NCBI GenBank assembly: GCA_031411235.1
Contig: JANOAR010000331.1
Span: 1 to 50,319, forward strand
Length of the DNA: 50,319 nt
Direction: 5' to 3'
Origin: JANOAR01 sp031411235
GTDB taxonomy: Bacteria; Verrucomicrobiota; Verrucomicrobiia; Verrucomicrobiales; Verrucomicrobiaceae
The notes under the pieces are model-generated. The model was not told the DNA's origin, searched no databases, and saw nothing but the letters and a program-made list of their open reading frames with translations. Positions within the stretch are counted from its first letter, which is position 1; each line of letters starts with the position of its first letter. Positions 41,743-50,319 of the stretch are shown here, one piece after another. The position numbers and the translations under genes were made by a program.

Positions 41743-44481
41743 ATGAGTCGCATGAAGCACTCGCTCCTCGCTCTCTTCCTCCTCGCAACATCCGCCCTGG
41801 GCGAAGACTGGCCGCAGTTCATGTTCAACTCGGCTCACTCGGGCAACGCCGTCGGCCATGAGATCGATGCAAAGACTCTCGGGCTGCAAGGCACCGTGGC
41901 TATGAGTGATGGCATCTACACGTCGCCTGTGGTTGCTGATGGCAAAGTGTATGTCGTCGATGGCGCGGGACACGTCGCATGCTTCGAGGTTGCGACGCTC
42001 AGAGAGGTCTGGCACTTCCAAAGCAAAGGCGGCGCACAGAACTGCAACAACGTCAGCTCACCAGCCATCGCCGGGAAGTATCTGCACTTCGGCACGACGG
42101 CTGGGATTTATTATGTGCTGGATCGCACGAGCGGCGTGGTCGTCGCCGAGATCGACTGCAAGGAGCCCGTGTTTAGCACGCCAGTCGTCGGCATGGATCG
42201 CGTTTACTTTGCCACACTGGGCTCGCGGGTTCATGCGATCACGTTTGATGGCAAGGCGGTGTGGGCATGGGACTTCGTGACAGAAGTTGTCGGCTTCAAA
42301 GGCAACCGCTGGAGCGGCGAGGAGTGGGCTGTTTTTTGTGCGGATCGCCTCGTCTCGACCGCCAAGGCGAACCCCGCCAAAGCCCCCGCCAAGCCCAGCT
42401 CCAGCGATGGTCGCGTGACGTGGAAGGATCACTTCGTTTGCTCGCGCGACATCTGCTTGATCAAAGGCAACACCGTGGTCGTGCCTGCGGGTGGTCGCAC
42501 CTTGTTCATCGAAGACACTGGCACCGCGCCGAAGCTGAAGGCCACGGGCGAGATCCCCGAGTGGTCGGGCAAAGAATTCCCTGCTACTTTCGGCCAGAGC
42601 GCGGATGATGCGGGCAATGTCTATGTGCAATGGCATCGTCGCGACAACGCGGGGCGTGTGGACATCATGCGCCTCGAAGGCGACGCGTTGAAGACTGGTG
42701 AGTTCGTTCCCGGCACGGACACGAACATCCGCATGGATGGCCTGCTGAGTTTCTCGCCCGTGGCGATTCGTGGGAAGGATGTCTTCCGCGTGAAGCCGGA
42801 GAGCGGGCGTGGCTTGATCCGGCATCGCATGGGCGCCAATGACATCGCGATTCTCAGTGAGAAAGGCGCGATCTCGCCTCCTGTGCTCACGAAGGAACAT
42901 GCGATCTTTGGGGGGCTTGATGGGTCGCTGAACTTCATTCCTCTCAATGCCGGGGTGCATGCCGGGCAAGTGGTGACTTCGATCCAGCGTACCAACGCAG
43001 CCATCTCCGCACCTGTCGCTGTGGCCGATGGCCATGTCTATGTCGGAGCCGAAGATGGTTGTCTGTATGTCTTTGGCCCTGGTGGCAACGGAACGCTGCC
43101 AAAATTTCTGCCGCAAGTCGCCACCATCCACAGCCCGCTCACCAGCGCCCTCGCCGCTGCGAAATACGATTGGTTCACCAACTACGGTGACTTCGCTGGC
43201 ACCAACGCCAACGACCAGGGACTCGCGCCACCGCTGCGCATGAGATGGGCGCGGCGTCTCGAAGGCACGGTCAAACATTTGCCCGTGTGTGGCGGCGGAC
43301 GCCTCTACACACACACCGCCGAGGGCCAGATCATCGCCTGCGAGCAAGACACAGGGCGGCTCCTCTGGCGCAAGTGGTGGCCCGACGTTTATTTGTCCTT
43401 CACCTCACCGCTTTACATCAATGGCAAGCTGCTCATCCCGCAGGCTGGTATCAAAAAATCCTTTGTGCGCTGCCTTGATGCCGCCACGGGCAACCTGCTA
43501 TGGGAAGCGCCCTTTACCGGCTCGCCAAGCTGGAGCCGACAGTTCCCGCCCGTCGTCCATGGGAACATCGCCATCTACGCCTCCGGCACCGGTGACTACG
43601 CCGTGCAGGGCAGTGAGAAGCCCTGGACTTTCGGCGGCGATCTCGTGATTCCAAAAGATGGACGCGAAGTGATGAGCTGGATCTACGCCAACGACAACCC
43701 CTACTACCCTAAGGATCATCACCCCCGCATCTGGGCCTGGGATCTCGATACGGGCAAGGTCGTGTGGGAGAAGGATTTCTTTGAGCAAGGGCGCGGTGGC
43801 AACGACTGCGGCATCTGCATCCTCGACGGCAAGCTCCACTACTCCGTCTTTTTCGGCTATGATGCCGATCAGCGTCGGCGGCGCGGCTTGCCCGTGGAAA
43901 ACAATGGTCTCACCGCCTGCATCGACCCTGCCACGGGCACCATCGTTTGGCAGACCAACCAGTACTATGTCACGGCCAAATGCACACTCAGCGCCCGCGA
44001 TGGCCGCCTCTACATCGGCGGCAACAACAAGGCCCAGCAAGGCACGGATGATCGCTTCGTCTGGTGCCTCGATGCCAAGGACGGTAAGCTGGTGTGGAAG
44101 TCCGACGCCATCACCTCGGCGCTGAACGTCGTCACCGTGGGCGAGAAATACATCTTCTCCAACGCCCTGCGCGGCAAAGGCAACGTCTTCGACCGCGACA
44201 CGGGCAAGGTCGTTTACAGCATCCTCACCAACTATGCTTGCTGCCGCTTCACCATGTCTGAGCCGTATGTGCTTGGCGCGAATATGGACATGATCGACCT
44301 CTCGCAAGAGGGCAAACTCGTCTCTACTGGCCCCGCCATCGACTCTCGCGAATGCCTCGGTGCCGTCGTCTCGAATGGCCGCATCTTCTACACCTCGCAG
44401 GCCAGTGGTTTCGTCGTGTCACAGACCTATGGGCCGGAGTCGAAAGCGCTGCCAGCAGCGTGGGAAGTGCGCCCAAAGTAA
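41743..44481 (+). CDS. Secreted PQQ-like beta-propeller protein
   Basis: A 912-residue protein from the ATG at 41743 (a second ATG at 41752 is also possible; both precede the signal peptide LLALFLLATSALG). Repeats of PQQ/outer-membrane beta-propeller type run through the whole chain, such as VYVVDGAGHVACFEVATLREVWHFQS, GQIIACEQDTGRLLWRKWW, RCLDAATGNLLWEAPF and WCLDAKDGKLVWKSD. The propeller appears twice, with a linking part near residues 460-510. No heme motif is present. A longer frame to 41587 would overlap the divergent DUF1501 gene and is rejected. Likely a periplasmic dehydrogenase-like or binding scaffold; enzymatic activity not shown. Confidence 0.85.
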   Translation: MSRMKHSLLALFLLATSALGEDWPQFMFNSAHSGNAVGHEIDAKTLGLQGTVAMSDGIYTSPVVADGKVYVVDGAGHVACFEVATLREVWHFQSKGGAQNCNNVSSPAIAGKYLHFGTTAGIYYVLDRTSGVVVAEIDCKEPVFSTPVVGMDRVYFATLGSRVHAITFDGKAVWAWDFVTEVVGFKGNRWSGEEWAVFCADRLVSTAKANPAKAPAKPSSSDGRVTWKDHFVCSRDICLIKGNTVVVPAGGRTLFIEDTGTAPKLKATGEIPEWSGKEFPATFGQSADDAGNVYVQWHRRDNAGRVDIMRLEGDALKTGEFVPGTDTNIRMDGLLSFSPVAIRGKDVFRVKPESGRGLIRHRMGANDIAILSEKGAISPPVLTKEHAIFGGLDGSLNFIPLNAGVHAGQVVTSIQRTNAAISAPVAVADGHVYVGAEDGCLYVFGPGGNGTLPKFLPQVATIHSPLTSALAAAKYDWFTNYGDFAGTNANDQGLAPPLRMRWARRLEGTVKHLPVCGGGRLYTHTAEGQIIACEQDTGRLLWRKWWPDVYLSFTSPLYINGKLLIPQAGIKKSFVRCLDAATGNLLWEAPFTGSPSWSRQFPPVVHGNIAIYASGTGDYAVQGSEKPWTFGGDLVIPKDGREVMSWIYANDNPYYPKDHHPRIWAWDLDTGKVVWEKDFFEQGRGGNDCGICILDGKLHYSVFFGYDADQRRRRGLPVENNGLTACIDPATGTIVWQTNQYYVTAKCTLSARDGRLYIGGNNKAQQGTDDRFVWCLDAKDGKLVWKSDAITSALNVVTVGEKYIFSNALRGKGNVFDRDTGKVVYSILTNYACCRFTMSEPYVLGANMDMIDLSQEGKLVSTGPAIDSRECLGAVVSNGRIFYTSQASGFVVSQTYGPESKALPAAWEVRPK

Positions 44482-44540
44482 GCCTCGCGAAATCACTGCG
44501 TTCGAGTTGAAAGCCCCAGCTCCGACTTGCATACTGCCGC

Positions 44541-45314
44541 ATGGAATTGCATCTCGCAGGACAGAGCGTGGCGGTATTTGGCGCGGCAAAGGGCATTGGT
44601 CGGGCCATCGCCCAGGGCTTTGTGGACGAGGGCTGTCATGTCCTCGGCTTTGATCGCGAGCCACTCTCGGAGGCCGCACCGCCAGCCTTTGAGTGTGTCA
44701 TCGGTGATGTCACGGATGGCGCTCAGGTGCGTGCCTTCGCCGAGGCCATGGGCGAGGTCGATCATGTGGTGTTTTGTGTTGGCACAAGCTCCGGCAAGTT
44801 TGGATTTCCCTTTTGGAATCTGGATCTCAGCGACTGGGCGCGGGTGCTGGAAATCAACCTCTTCGGCGCGGTCAATGTCGCCCACGCCTTCGCGCCGTCA
44901 TTGATCACACGAGGCCGTGGTTCCATGCTTTTTCTCGTCTCGGTAGCAGGGCAGATGGGCTCGCAGACGGATCCACCGTACAGCGCTTCCAAGGCAGGGC
45001 TGATCAACTTCATGCAAGTGGTGGCCAAGGATTTCGCCCCCTATGGCGTGCGGGCGAATGCGCTCTCGCCAGGCATGGTGAAGACGGAACTGAATGCCTC
45101 CATCCATGCCGCTAGCCAGCTCAAGCTGCCCGAAGCATCAAGGCAAAGCTACGCGGACTGGGCGGATGAAAAGATTCGCAAAGTGTCGCCCCTCGGTCGT
45201 TGGCAGTTGCCCGAAGAGTATGCCGCGATGGCTACATTCCTAGCCTCGGATCATGCCAAAAATATCACCGGCCAGACGCTCAATATTGACGGCGGGCAGG
45301 TGATGCATTCATGA
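44541..45314 (+). CDS. Short-chain dehydrogenase/reductase
   Basis: A 257-residue classical SDR. The cofactor motif reads GAAKGIGRAIA (14-24), with Gly15 of TGxxxGIG shifted to FGAAKGIG. A DVTD-type adenine site is seen in VIGDVTDGAQ, and the active site has Ser in LVSVAG and YSASKAG. The C-terminal block YAAMATFLASDHAKNITGQTLNIDGG is typical. The substrate is unknown. It lies 59 bp after the propeller gene and converges with acylphosphatase. Confidence 0.92.
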   Translation: MELHLAGQSVAVFGAAKGIGRAIAQGFVDEGCHVLGFDREPLSEAAPPAFECVIGDVTDGAQVRAFAEAMGEVDHVVFCVGTSSGKFGFPFWNLDLSDWARVLEINLFGAVNVAHAFAPSLITRGRGSMLFLVSVAGQMGSQTDPPYSASKAGLINFMQVVAKDFAPYGVRANALSPGMVKTELNASIHAASQLKLPEASRQSYADWADEKIRKVSPLGRWQLPEEYAAMATFLASDHAKNITGQTLNIDGGQVMHS

Positions 45315-45330
45315 AAAGGAAAGCGAGGGG

Positions 45331-45606
45331 CTACCCCACAATCCCAAACCCGCGTACGCCCACCAGTGGCTCGATAATGTGCACCTCGCGTTCCTTGATC
45401 AAGCCGCCGAGATCGCTGTCGTCAATGTCAGCGAGGAAGGCGTCCAACTCCTCGCTGTCCGCCGCCATCACTTGCACTTCCACGCGGCCATCGGCCAAGT
45501 TTTTCACCCAGCCTGTCACGTCGAAACCGGAGGCGATTCGCTTCGTCGCATAGCGAAAGCCGACGCCTTGCACGCGGCCTGTGTAGAGGATTTGGCGGGC
45601 GATCAT
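45331..45606 (-). CDS. acyP: Acylphosphatase
   Basis: A 91-residue enzyme of standard size that hydrolyses acyl phosphates. The phosphate-binding loop is GRVQGVGFRYATKRIA with the catalytic Arg18. The catalytic Asn36 lies in GWVKNLADGRVEVQVM. The C-terminus of typical members ends in a G-F-x-I motif, here GFGIVG. Its start is 8 bp after the stop of the upstream minus-strand gene, so they share a transcript. Confidence 0.95.
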   Translation of the reverse strand: MIARQILYTGRVQGVGFRYATKRIASGFDVTGWVKNLADGRVEVQVMAADSEELDAFLADIDDSDLGGLIKEREVHIIEPLVGVRGFGIVG

Positions 45607-45614
45607 GTCGGCGG

Positions 45615-47165
45615 CTAGGGCTTATCGGGGCTGTTATCAAACTGCTGGCGCAAGGCGGCGGCGAAGTCCGCATCGCCCGCGTCGATGTAGATCACGCTAG
45701 GCTGCGGGGTGGTGATCTGGTGCAGACGAACGTAACGAGCTGGAGTCTTGAAGGCGATCACCAAATCATCGCCTTCCAGCGTCTGCCGATACTGCTGCGC
45801 GAGGCACTCGCGCATGGCTTTGTAAAACTTCGTTGCATCCTCCGCCGTGGCCCACTGCGTGTGCCAGACCACATGGCCTCGGTTGCCTTTTTCAGCATTG
45901 GCAAAGGCAAGCCAGCGATCCGTCTGCCAGCCATGCGAGGCGACCAGAGCCGCCTCATCGGCGAGGTAGCGGCGCAGCAGCAGCGTGGTGGCGTATTGGC
46001 CTAGAGTATCATCCCACAGCGGCTTCATTTTACCCACGCTGGTGTTAGCCCAGTTGATGCTCAGCACAGGCGGGCGTGGGTCGGCGAAATAGAGCGGCAC
46101 ATCCATGATTTCGGCAGTGCTCACAGGCGGGCGTTGGTAGGCTGCCGAGAGCTGCGTGTAGCCACCGATGCTGTGCATCGACTGCGCAAACTGTATGCCC
46201 CCGGTAAGCGGGAAGGTGGCCAGACTGCGCAGGAAGGCGGGCAGCGGCACTTGGTTCAAAGGATGATCGGGGTCATCGAAAGGCAGTCCGCCATGACTCA
46301 CGGCGTTGGGGTTTTTGAGCTGATAGAGCAGTCGCGAATTGGCAGCATCGCCGCCGATAAGCGCGAGCCGGGCAAGCCGTTGGTCGGTGGTCTGTGGTGT
46401 GCCTTTGCTGGGGAAAAGGGCTTCCTGGAATTGCTGCAACAGCGCCCCGTATGAGAGCGCGATGATGGGGTCGCTGTGGACGAGCGTGGGATGGGTGCCG
46501 GGCACGGGTTCCACGATGTAGAGTGTCTCGTCTTCGTCGTTGAACCAGCCTGTGATCTGCCGTGCCAGCAGTGCCGCACGCAATGGCAGCGTATCCACAG
46601 CCTCGGGTATGACACCCAGCGCGGCGAAGGCCGTCCCCTCGCGTGGGCCAAAGTCGTTCTCGTGATGCCGACGCAGCCAGCCGAGGATTACCTTTTCAAT
46701 GTCCTCCACTGTGCCTGGCACGGTGGGGATGGGCTGGCTCTCCAGCTCGCGGGCACTGATCAACTCCGCACCGAGGCCAACGTAGTCCGTGGGGATGAAA
46801 TCCGACGGTGGCTCCCCTTTGGCCATCTCGCCGACTTTGTCCTTCATGGCGAGGTTCGGATTGCCGAGGCTGCTCAGCTTATCGAGCATCGCCGAGTTCT
46901 CCTGTTGCAGGGTTTTGACTTGGCCTTGGAGGTACTCGATCTGGTCTTGCAGCAGGGCGATTTGTTTATCGGCGTCAGAGTTCGCCGGGCGCTTTGCAGG
47001 CATCGCAGGGACGAGCAACGGCGGCGCTTCGGGCGGCGGCGCAGACATGGCTTGCACAGGCGGCGGGGCAATGACAGGCGCAGGGCGCGTGAGCATCACC
47101 AGGACGTTCGCCAGGGTGACTCCAGCGATGAGTAGAATAAGCAAAAGGGTGCGCGGGGCAGGCAT
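45615..47165 (-). CDS. Signal-anchored coiled-coil protein of unknown function
   Basis: A 516-residue protein from the ATG at 47163-47165 (an open frame reaches 47222). The N-terminus has an anchor helix (RTLLLILLIAGVTLANVLVML), a Pro/Ala-rich stretch (PVIAPPPVQAMSAPPPEAPPL), and a coiled coil at about 68-100 (KQIALLQDQIEYLQGQVKTL). The rest (about 120-516) is a long soluble domain without recognised motifs, except AALLARQITGWFNDEDETLYIVEP and LRRYLADEAALVASHGW. I do not recognise the family. It is co-transcribed with acyP. Confidence 0.6.
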   Translation of the reverse strand: MPAPRTLLLILLIAGVTLANVLVMLTRPAPVIAPPPVQAMSAPPPEAPPLLVPAMPAKRPANSDADKQIALLQDQIEYLQGQVKTLQQENSAMLDKLSSLGNPNLAMKDKVGEMAKGEPPSDFIPTDYVGLGAELISARELESQPIPTVPGTVEDIEKVILGWLRRHHENDFGPREGTAFAALGVIPEAVDTLPLRAALLARQITGWFNDEDETLYIVEPVPGTHPTLVHSDPIIALSYGALLQQFQEALFPSKGTPQTTDQRLARLALIGGDAANSRLLYQLKNPNAVSHGGLPFDDPDHPLNQVPLPAFLRSLATFPLTGGIQFAQSMHSIGGYTQLSAAYQRPPVSTAEIMDVPLYFADPRPPVLSINWANTSVGKMKPLWDDTLGQYATTLLLRRYLADEAALVASHGWQTDRWLAFANAEKGNRGHVVWHTQWATAEDATKFYKAMRECLAQQYRQTLEGDDLVIAFKTPARYVRLHQITTPQPSVIYIDAGDADFAAALRQQFDNSPDKP

Positions 47166-47241
47166 CGGGCGAGCATAGCGAGCGCTCGCCCTTTGCCAAG
47201 GCATGTGCTGGGGATTACCCACGGAGGCACCACGGCGAAGG

Positions 47242-49995
47242 TTACGACAACCGCAGAATCAACCGCACGCTGTCCAGCTTCAGCCGCGCCTCATTCATGG
47301 AGCTGGCAAGCTGCGAGCGATGCAGCTTCAGCGCAGCGATGTCCTCAGGCTTCACATGGTTGTTGATCTGCGAGAGCTGCTCCAGACGCTCGCACTCGGC
47401 GAGGAGTTGGCCATTCATCGTTGCCTGGGCGACCGCGTTAATCGCCACCACGCGCTCAACCGCGAGCTGCTGCGCTTTTTTTAGCATGTCGGGCATCAGC
47501 TTGCGCTTCACCGCTGGCTTCTCCAGCAGCTTGGCCACCGCGCCTTTTTCCATGCGTGCCTTGGCAAAAGAATCGTCTGCGCTGTGATCCGCCCCCGCGT
47601 GATCGACAAGAATGCGGATCGGTGTCGCGGGCATGAAGCGCTCGATGTGCAGCGACGGCGGAGCCACGCACTCCAGCACGTAGTGAACCTCCAGCATGAT
47701 GGCTTCGCTACCGCCCCCGCGCCACATGGCGAAGGCGCTGTTGCCATCCTCGCTGCTCAGCAGCGTGTCCAGCGCTCCACGCACGATGGGATGATCCCAG
47801 GTGAGGAAGCCGATGTGCTCGCGCGAAAGGGCACGCGTGCGGTCAAACGTCACCGTCATGCCCTCATCGGGCACGCTGGGGAATTTATCGGTGAGCAGGT
47901 TCGCTGGCTGGATGAAGTAGCTCCTGCTGCCCAGTTCCTCAATGTGCATCCCGAAGTAGTCGAGCAGGCGGACGAAGAATTCTTCAAAGTCCTCATCCGC
48001 ATCGCAGGCGCGAATATTACCGATGGTCGTCGCGGCCATTTGTGGTTTGCAGGAGTTCAGTTCCAGCAGGCGATCATGGCCGCGCTCCAGCTTCTGTGTC
48101 ACGCTGCCATGCAGATCCTTGGCCTTCTTCAGGAAGGTCTTCATACCAGCCGCAGCGGGTGGCTTGGCCATCGCTTTTGTCAGCTCATCACGCATTGTCG
48201 TGGCGATCTCAGTCGCGCCGTGAACGTTCTTTTCAAAGGCATTCAAACCCTCGTGATACCAGCGTGCGAGCACCTCACCAGCGCTGCCTTTCACATACGG
48301 CACATGGATTTGAATGACCGCCTTTTGACCAATGCGATCCAGTCGCCCGATGCGTTGCTCCAGCAACTCGGGGTCTTCCGGTAGGTCAAAAAGAACGAGG
48401 TGATGAGCGAACTGGAAGTTGCGACCTTCGCTGCCGATCTCCGAGCAGATGAGCAGCCTTGCGCCCTCTTCTTCATTGGCAAAATGAGCCGCCGCGCGGT
48501 CGCGCTGCATCAGGTTCATGCCCTCGTGGAAGAGGCCCGCGCTGAGATTGATCTCATGCAGCAGCATCTCATGGATTTGCTCGGCCAACGCCCGTGTGCG
48601 GCAGATCGCCAGCACCTTGGTCGTCTCGCCCAGCTCCTTCAGCAGCTTCGCCAGCCACTTCACCTTCACGGTGTTTTCATCCGCCTCTTTGTCCGCCTTC
48701 AGCGGCTCCAGCAGTGCCTTGCGCACCGGAAATCCCGACAGCGCCGCACGCGTGTTGCGGAACATCACTCGGCCTGTGCCGAAGGTATCCAGCAGCTCAT
48801 TCACCAGCGCCATGCGCGTGGCTTCGTCAGTGTTCTTTTTGATCGCGTCGCAGTGCTCGCGGATGCGCTCGGACTTCGAGCCGAAAAGCTCTTTGTCCGC
48901 CTTGCTCAGCGCCTTGCCGTCCAGCAGGCGATCCAGCGCTGAGGCCACTTCTTCGTAGTGCGCCGACTCCTCTACAAACTGTGCGAGATCGGTGTAGCGA
49001 TCCGCATCCAGCAAGCGCAAGCGGGCGAAGTGCCCCTCCGGCCCGAGCTGCTGCGGCGTAGCCGTGAGTAGCAGCAAACCGGGCGTCTTTGCCGCGAGCG
49101 CGGCCACCAGTTCATACTCGATGCTCGCCTTCTCTGGCGACCACTGCAAGTGATGCGCCTCATCCACGATCAGCATGTCCCAGCCGATCTCGATGGCTTG
49201 TTTGGCACGGATCGGATCATTCGCTAGCAGCGACACCGGGCAGAGCACCAGTTGGCTATCCGAGAAAGGATTCGCCGTGCCCACACCGCCCTCTTCGATG
49301 GCCACACAGCGATCTTCATCGAAGATGCTGAAGAGCATGTTAAAGCGCCGCAACAGCTCAACAAACCACTGATGAATCAGCGGCTCGGGCACCAAAATCA
49401 GCACCCGTGACGCACGCCCGGTGAGGTGCAGGCGATGCATAATAAGGCCCGCCTCGATGGTCTTGCCCAGGCCTACTTCATCGGCCAGCAGCACGCGTGG
49501 CGAGAGTCGGCGGCTCACCTCGCCCGCGATAAACATCTGGTGCGGGATCATGTCCACGCGCCCGCCCACGAAGCCACGCACCTGCGAGCCCTGCATTTTA
49601 TTGCGCCACGTCAGCGCCTCAGTGCGCAGGGCGTAGGTGCGCAGATCATCCACCTGGGCGGCCAGCAGCCTGTCTTCCGGTTTGCTAAAGCTGATCGTAT
49701 CCGACAGCTCCGCCTCGGCCACGGCGCGACCTTGCTCGGTGTGGTAGATCAACAGCCCGGCTTTGTTTTCCACCGTCGTCACCACGTAGTCCTGGCCTTC
49801 GTGGGTCTTGATGCTGTCTGCCTCCTTGAAGACGACGCGCCGCAGCGGTGCTGTCTTCAGGGCATAGTGGCGGTGCTCGTTCGCGGCGGGGAAGAACATC
49901 TCCACACGCCCAAACTCGGTCTTCAAGACCATGCCGAGACCAAGCTCAGATTCACTATCACTGACCCAACGTTGTCCGATAACTGGTTGATCCAT
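47242..49995 (-). CDS. rapA: RapA-like SNF2-family helicase
   Basis: A 917-residue Swi2/Snf2 ATPase close in size to RapA (about 968), which recycles stalled RNA polymerase. The N-terminal part (GQRWVSDSESELGLGMVLKTEFGRVEMFFP) is Tudor/Ig-like. Motif I is ADEVGLGKTIEAGLI (171-185), motif II DEAHHLQW (278-285), and motif III LLLLTATPQQLG. The C-lobe has ALAEQIHEMLL, LLICSEIGSEGRNFQFAHHLVLFDLP and QRIGRLDRIGQ. The C-terminal third matches RapA (RRWVGG-type VHYVLECVAPPSLHIERFMP). The 218 bp upstream contain the likely promoter and then the IS3 end. Confidence 0.92.
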   Translation of the reverse strand: MDQPVIGQRWVSDSESELGLGMVLKTEFGRVEMFFPAANEHRHYALKTAPLRRVVFKEADSIKTHEGQDYVVTTVENKAGLLIYHTEQGRAVAEAELSDTISFSKPEDRLLAAQVDDLRTYALRTEALTWRNKMQGSQVRGFVGGRVDMIPHQMFIAGEVSRRLSPRVLLADEVGLGKTIEAGLIMHRLHLTGRASRVLILVPEPLIHQWFVELLRRFNMLFSIFDEDRCVAIEEGGVGTANPFSDSQLVLCPVSLLANDPIRAKQAIEIGWDMLIVDEAHHLQWSPEKASIEYELVAALAAKTPGLLLLTATPQQLGPEGHFARLRLLDADRYTDLAQFVEESAHYEEVASALDRLLDGKALSKADKELFGSKSERIREHCDAIKKNTDEATRMALVNELLDTFGTGRVMFRNTRAALSGFPVRKALLEPLKADKEADENTVKVKWLAKLLKELGETTKVLAICRTRALAEQIHEMLLHEINLSAGLFHEGMNLMQRDRAAAHFANEEEGARLLICSEIGSEGRNFQFAHHLVLFDLPEDPELLEQRIGRLDRIGQKAVIQIHVPYVKGSAGEVLARWYHEGLNAFEKNVHGATEIATTMRDELTKAMAKPPAAAGMKTFLKKAKDLHGSVTQKLERGHDRLLELNSCKPQMAATTIGNIRACDADEDFEEFFVRLLDYFGMHIEELGSRSYFIQPANLLTDKFPSVPDEGMTVTFDRTRALSREHIGFLTWDHPIVRGALDTLLSSEDGNSAFAMWRGGGSEAIMLEVHYVLECVAPPSLHIERFMPATPIRILVDHAGADHSADDSFAKARMEKGAVAKLLEKPAVKRKLMPDMLKKAQQLAVERVVAINAVAQATMNGQLLAECERLEQLSQINNHVKPEDIAALKLHRSQLASSMNEARLKLDSVRLILRLS

Positions 49996-50180
49996 TGCGC
50001 TAAAAAAAGGGGTGCGAGACTAACGGGCGACAGGCGATGTGCAAAGGCTTTCGGCAAGTATTCCAGGGTCGTGGGGCGGACGTACGATCGAGTGCTGGTT
50101 CATTGGGATGCAGCGCAGCAGCGCCTTTCAAGGTGTCGGAGACGATGTGAGGAGTCTCAAAAATCAACGCATCCTCGCCC

Positions 50181-50319
50181 TGAGATGCCACGGATATTTG
50201 GACCAAAAGTGAATTAGTTAGCGAGGGCGATATCGGCCTCGAAGCGGCTGGGGGAACGGTAGTTGAGGGAGGAGTGGAGGCGTTGGGTGTTGTAGTAGGA
50301 GTCGATGAAGGCGAAGAGT
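50181..50319 (-). mobile_element. Left end of an IS3-family insertion sequence (continues beyond window)
   Basis: The element includes the C-terminus of an IS3 OrfB-type transposase. Its edge is probably at 50181, where TGAGATGCC followed by CGGATATTTGGACCA resembles IS3-family terminal repeats (TGAACTGCC-type with TTTGGACC inside). The other end and any target duplication are outside the window. Confidence 0.75.
50214..50319 (-). CDS. IS3-family transposase OrfB, C-terminal fragment
   Basis: Only the last 34 codons are in the window, reading leftward to the TAA at 50214-50216. The translation LFAFIDSYYNTQRLHSSLNY followed by RSPSRFEADIALAN is the classic C-terminal rve/IS3 ending (YNxxRxHSxLxYxSPxxFE). 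The rest of the gene, including the DDE residues, lies outside, so intactness cannot be judged. Confidence 0.9.
   Translation of the reverse strand, partial: LFAFIDSYYNTQRLHSSLNYRSPSRFEADIALAN

Noticed and set aside
50000..50206. 68-codon minus-strand open frame upstream of rapA
   Set aside because: It spans the probable IS boundary, has no motif and no likely start signal.

Overview
The window is GC-rich bacterial chromosome, most likely from the Verrucomicrobia (a Prosthecobacter/Verrucomicrobium-like relative). This is inferred from gene content: a DUF1501 protein beside a PQQ-type beta-propeller, a sialate O-acetylesterase, two multidomain Ser/Thr kinases (one fused to PEGA and FGE-sulfatase-like domains), a G8-domain beta-helix protein, TPM-domain proteins and a giant alpha-2-macroglobulin. 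No rRNA, tRNA, CRISPR array or phage gene was seen. The only mobile DNA is the end of an IS3-family element at the right edge.

Layout. 1-9.3 kb: secreted G8/beta-helix protein, a fumarylacetoacetate-hydrolase-family enzyme, and a zinc-ribbon kinase divergent from an ABC ATPase that is followed by a kinase/PEGA/FGE fusion. 9.5-19.5 kb: mostly housekeeping genes (purH, cysK, a YfgM-like TPR protein, aat, coaD, a YceD/DUF177 protein, rpmF with a clear terminator, an enoyl-thioester reductase, a GT4 glycosyltransferase, dapF, dapA). 19.5-22 kb: a tightly overlapping pxpB-pxpC-pxpA 5-oxoprolinase operon. 22-33.6 kb: a Coa1-like protein and a sialate esterase on the minus strand, a Kef-type antiporter, the alpha-2-macroglobulin, and a secreted Gly/Thr-rich protein with its own terminator. 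33.8-40.2 kb: five closely packed plus-strand genes, namely two TPM-like proteins and a complete peptide-type ABC importer (binding protein with an insertion, one fused double permease, one ATPase). 40.2-50.3 kb: DUF1501 divergent from the beta-propeller, an SDR, acylphosphatase, a coiled-coil anchored protein, a RapA-like helicase and the IS3 end.

The most unusual signal is not a gene. At least six unrelated genes have, directly before the start codon, a short run of degenerate 7-bp repeats, always with the pyrimidine-rich strand as the sense strand and no Shine-Dalgarno sequence between the repeat and the ATG. One pair of divergent genes carries such runs on both sides and they form a 21-bp perfect inverted repeat. 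In another case the run overlaps the last codons of the upstream gene. They resemble in form the heptameric short tandem repeats known from cyanobacteria. Three other classes of palindromic or dispersed repeat also occur.
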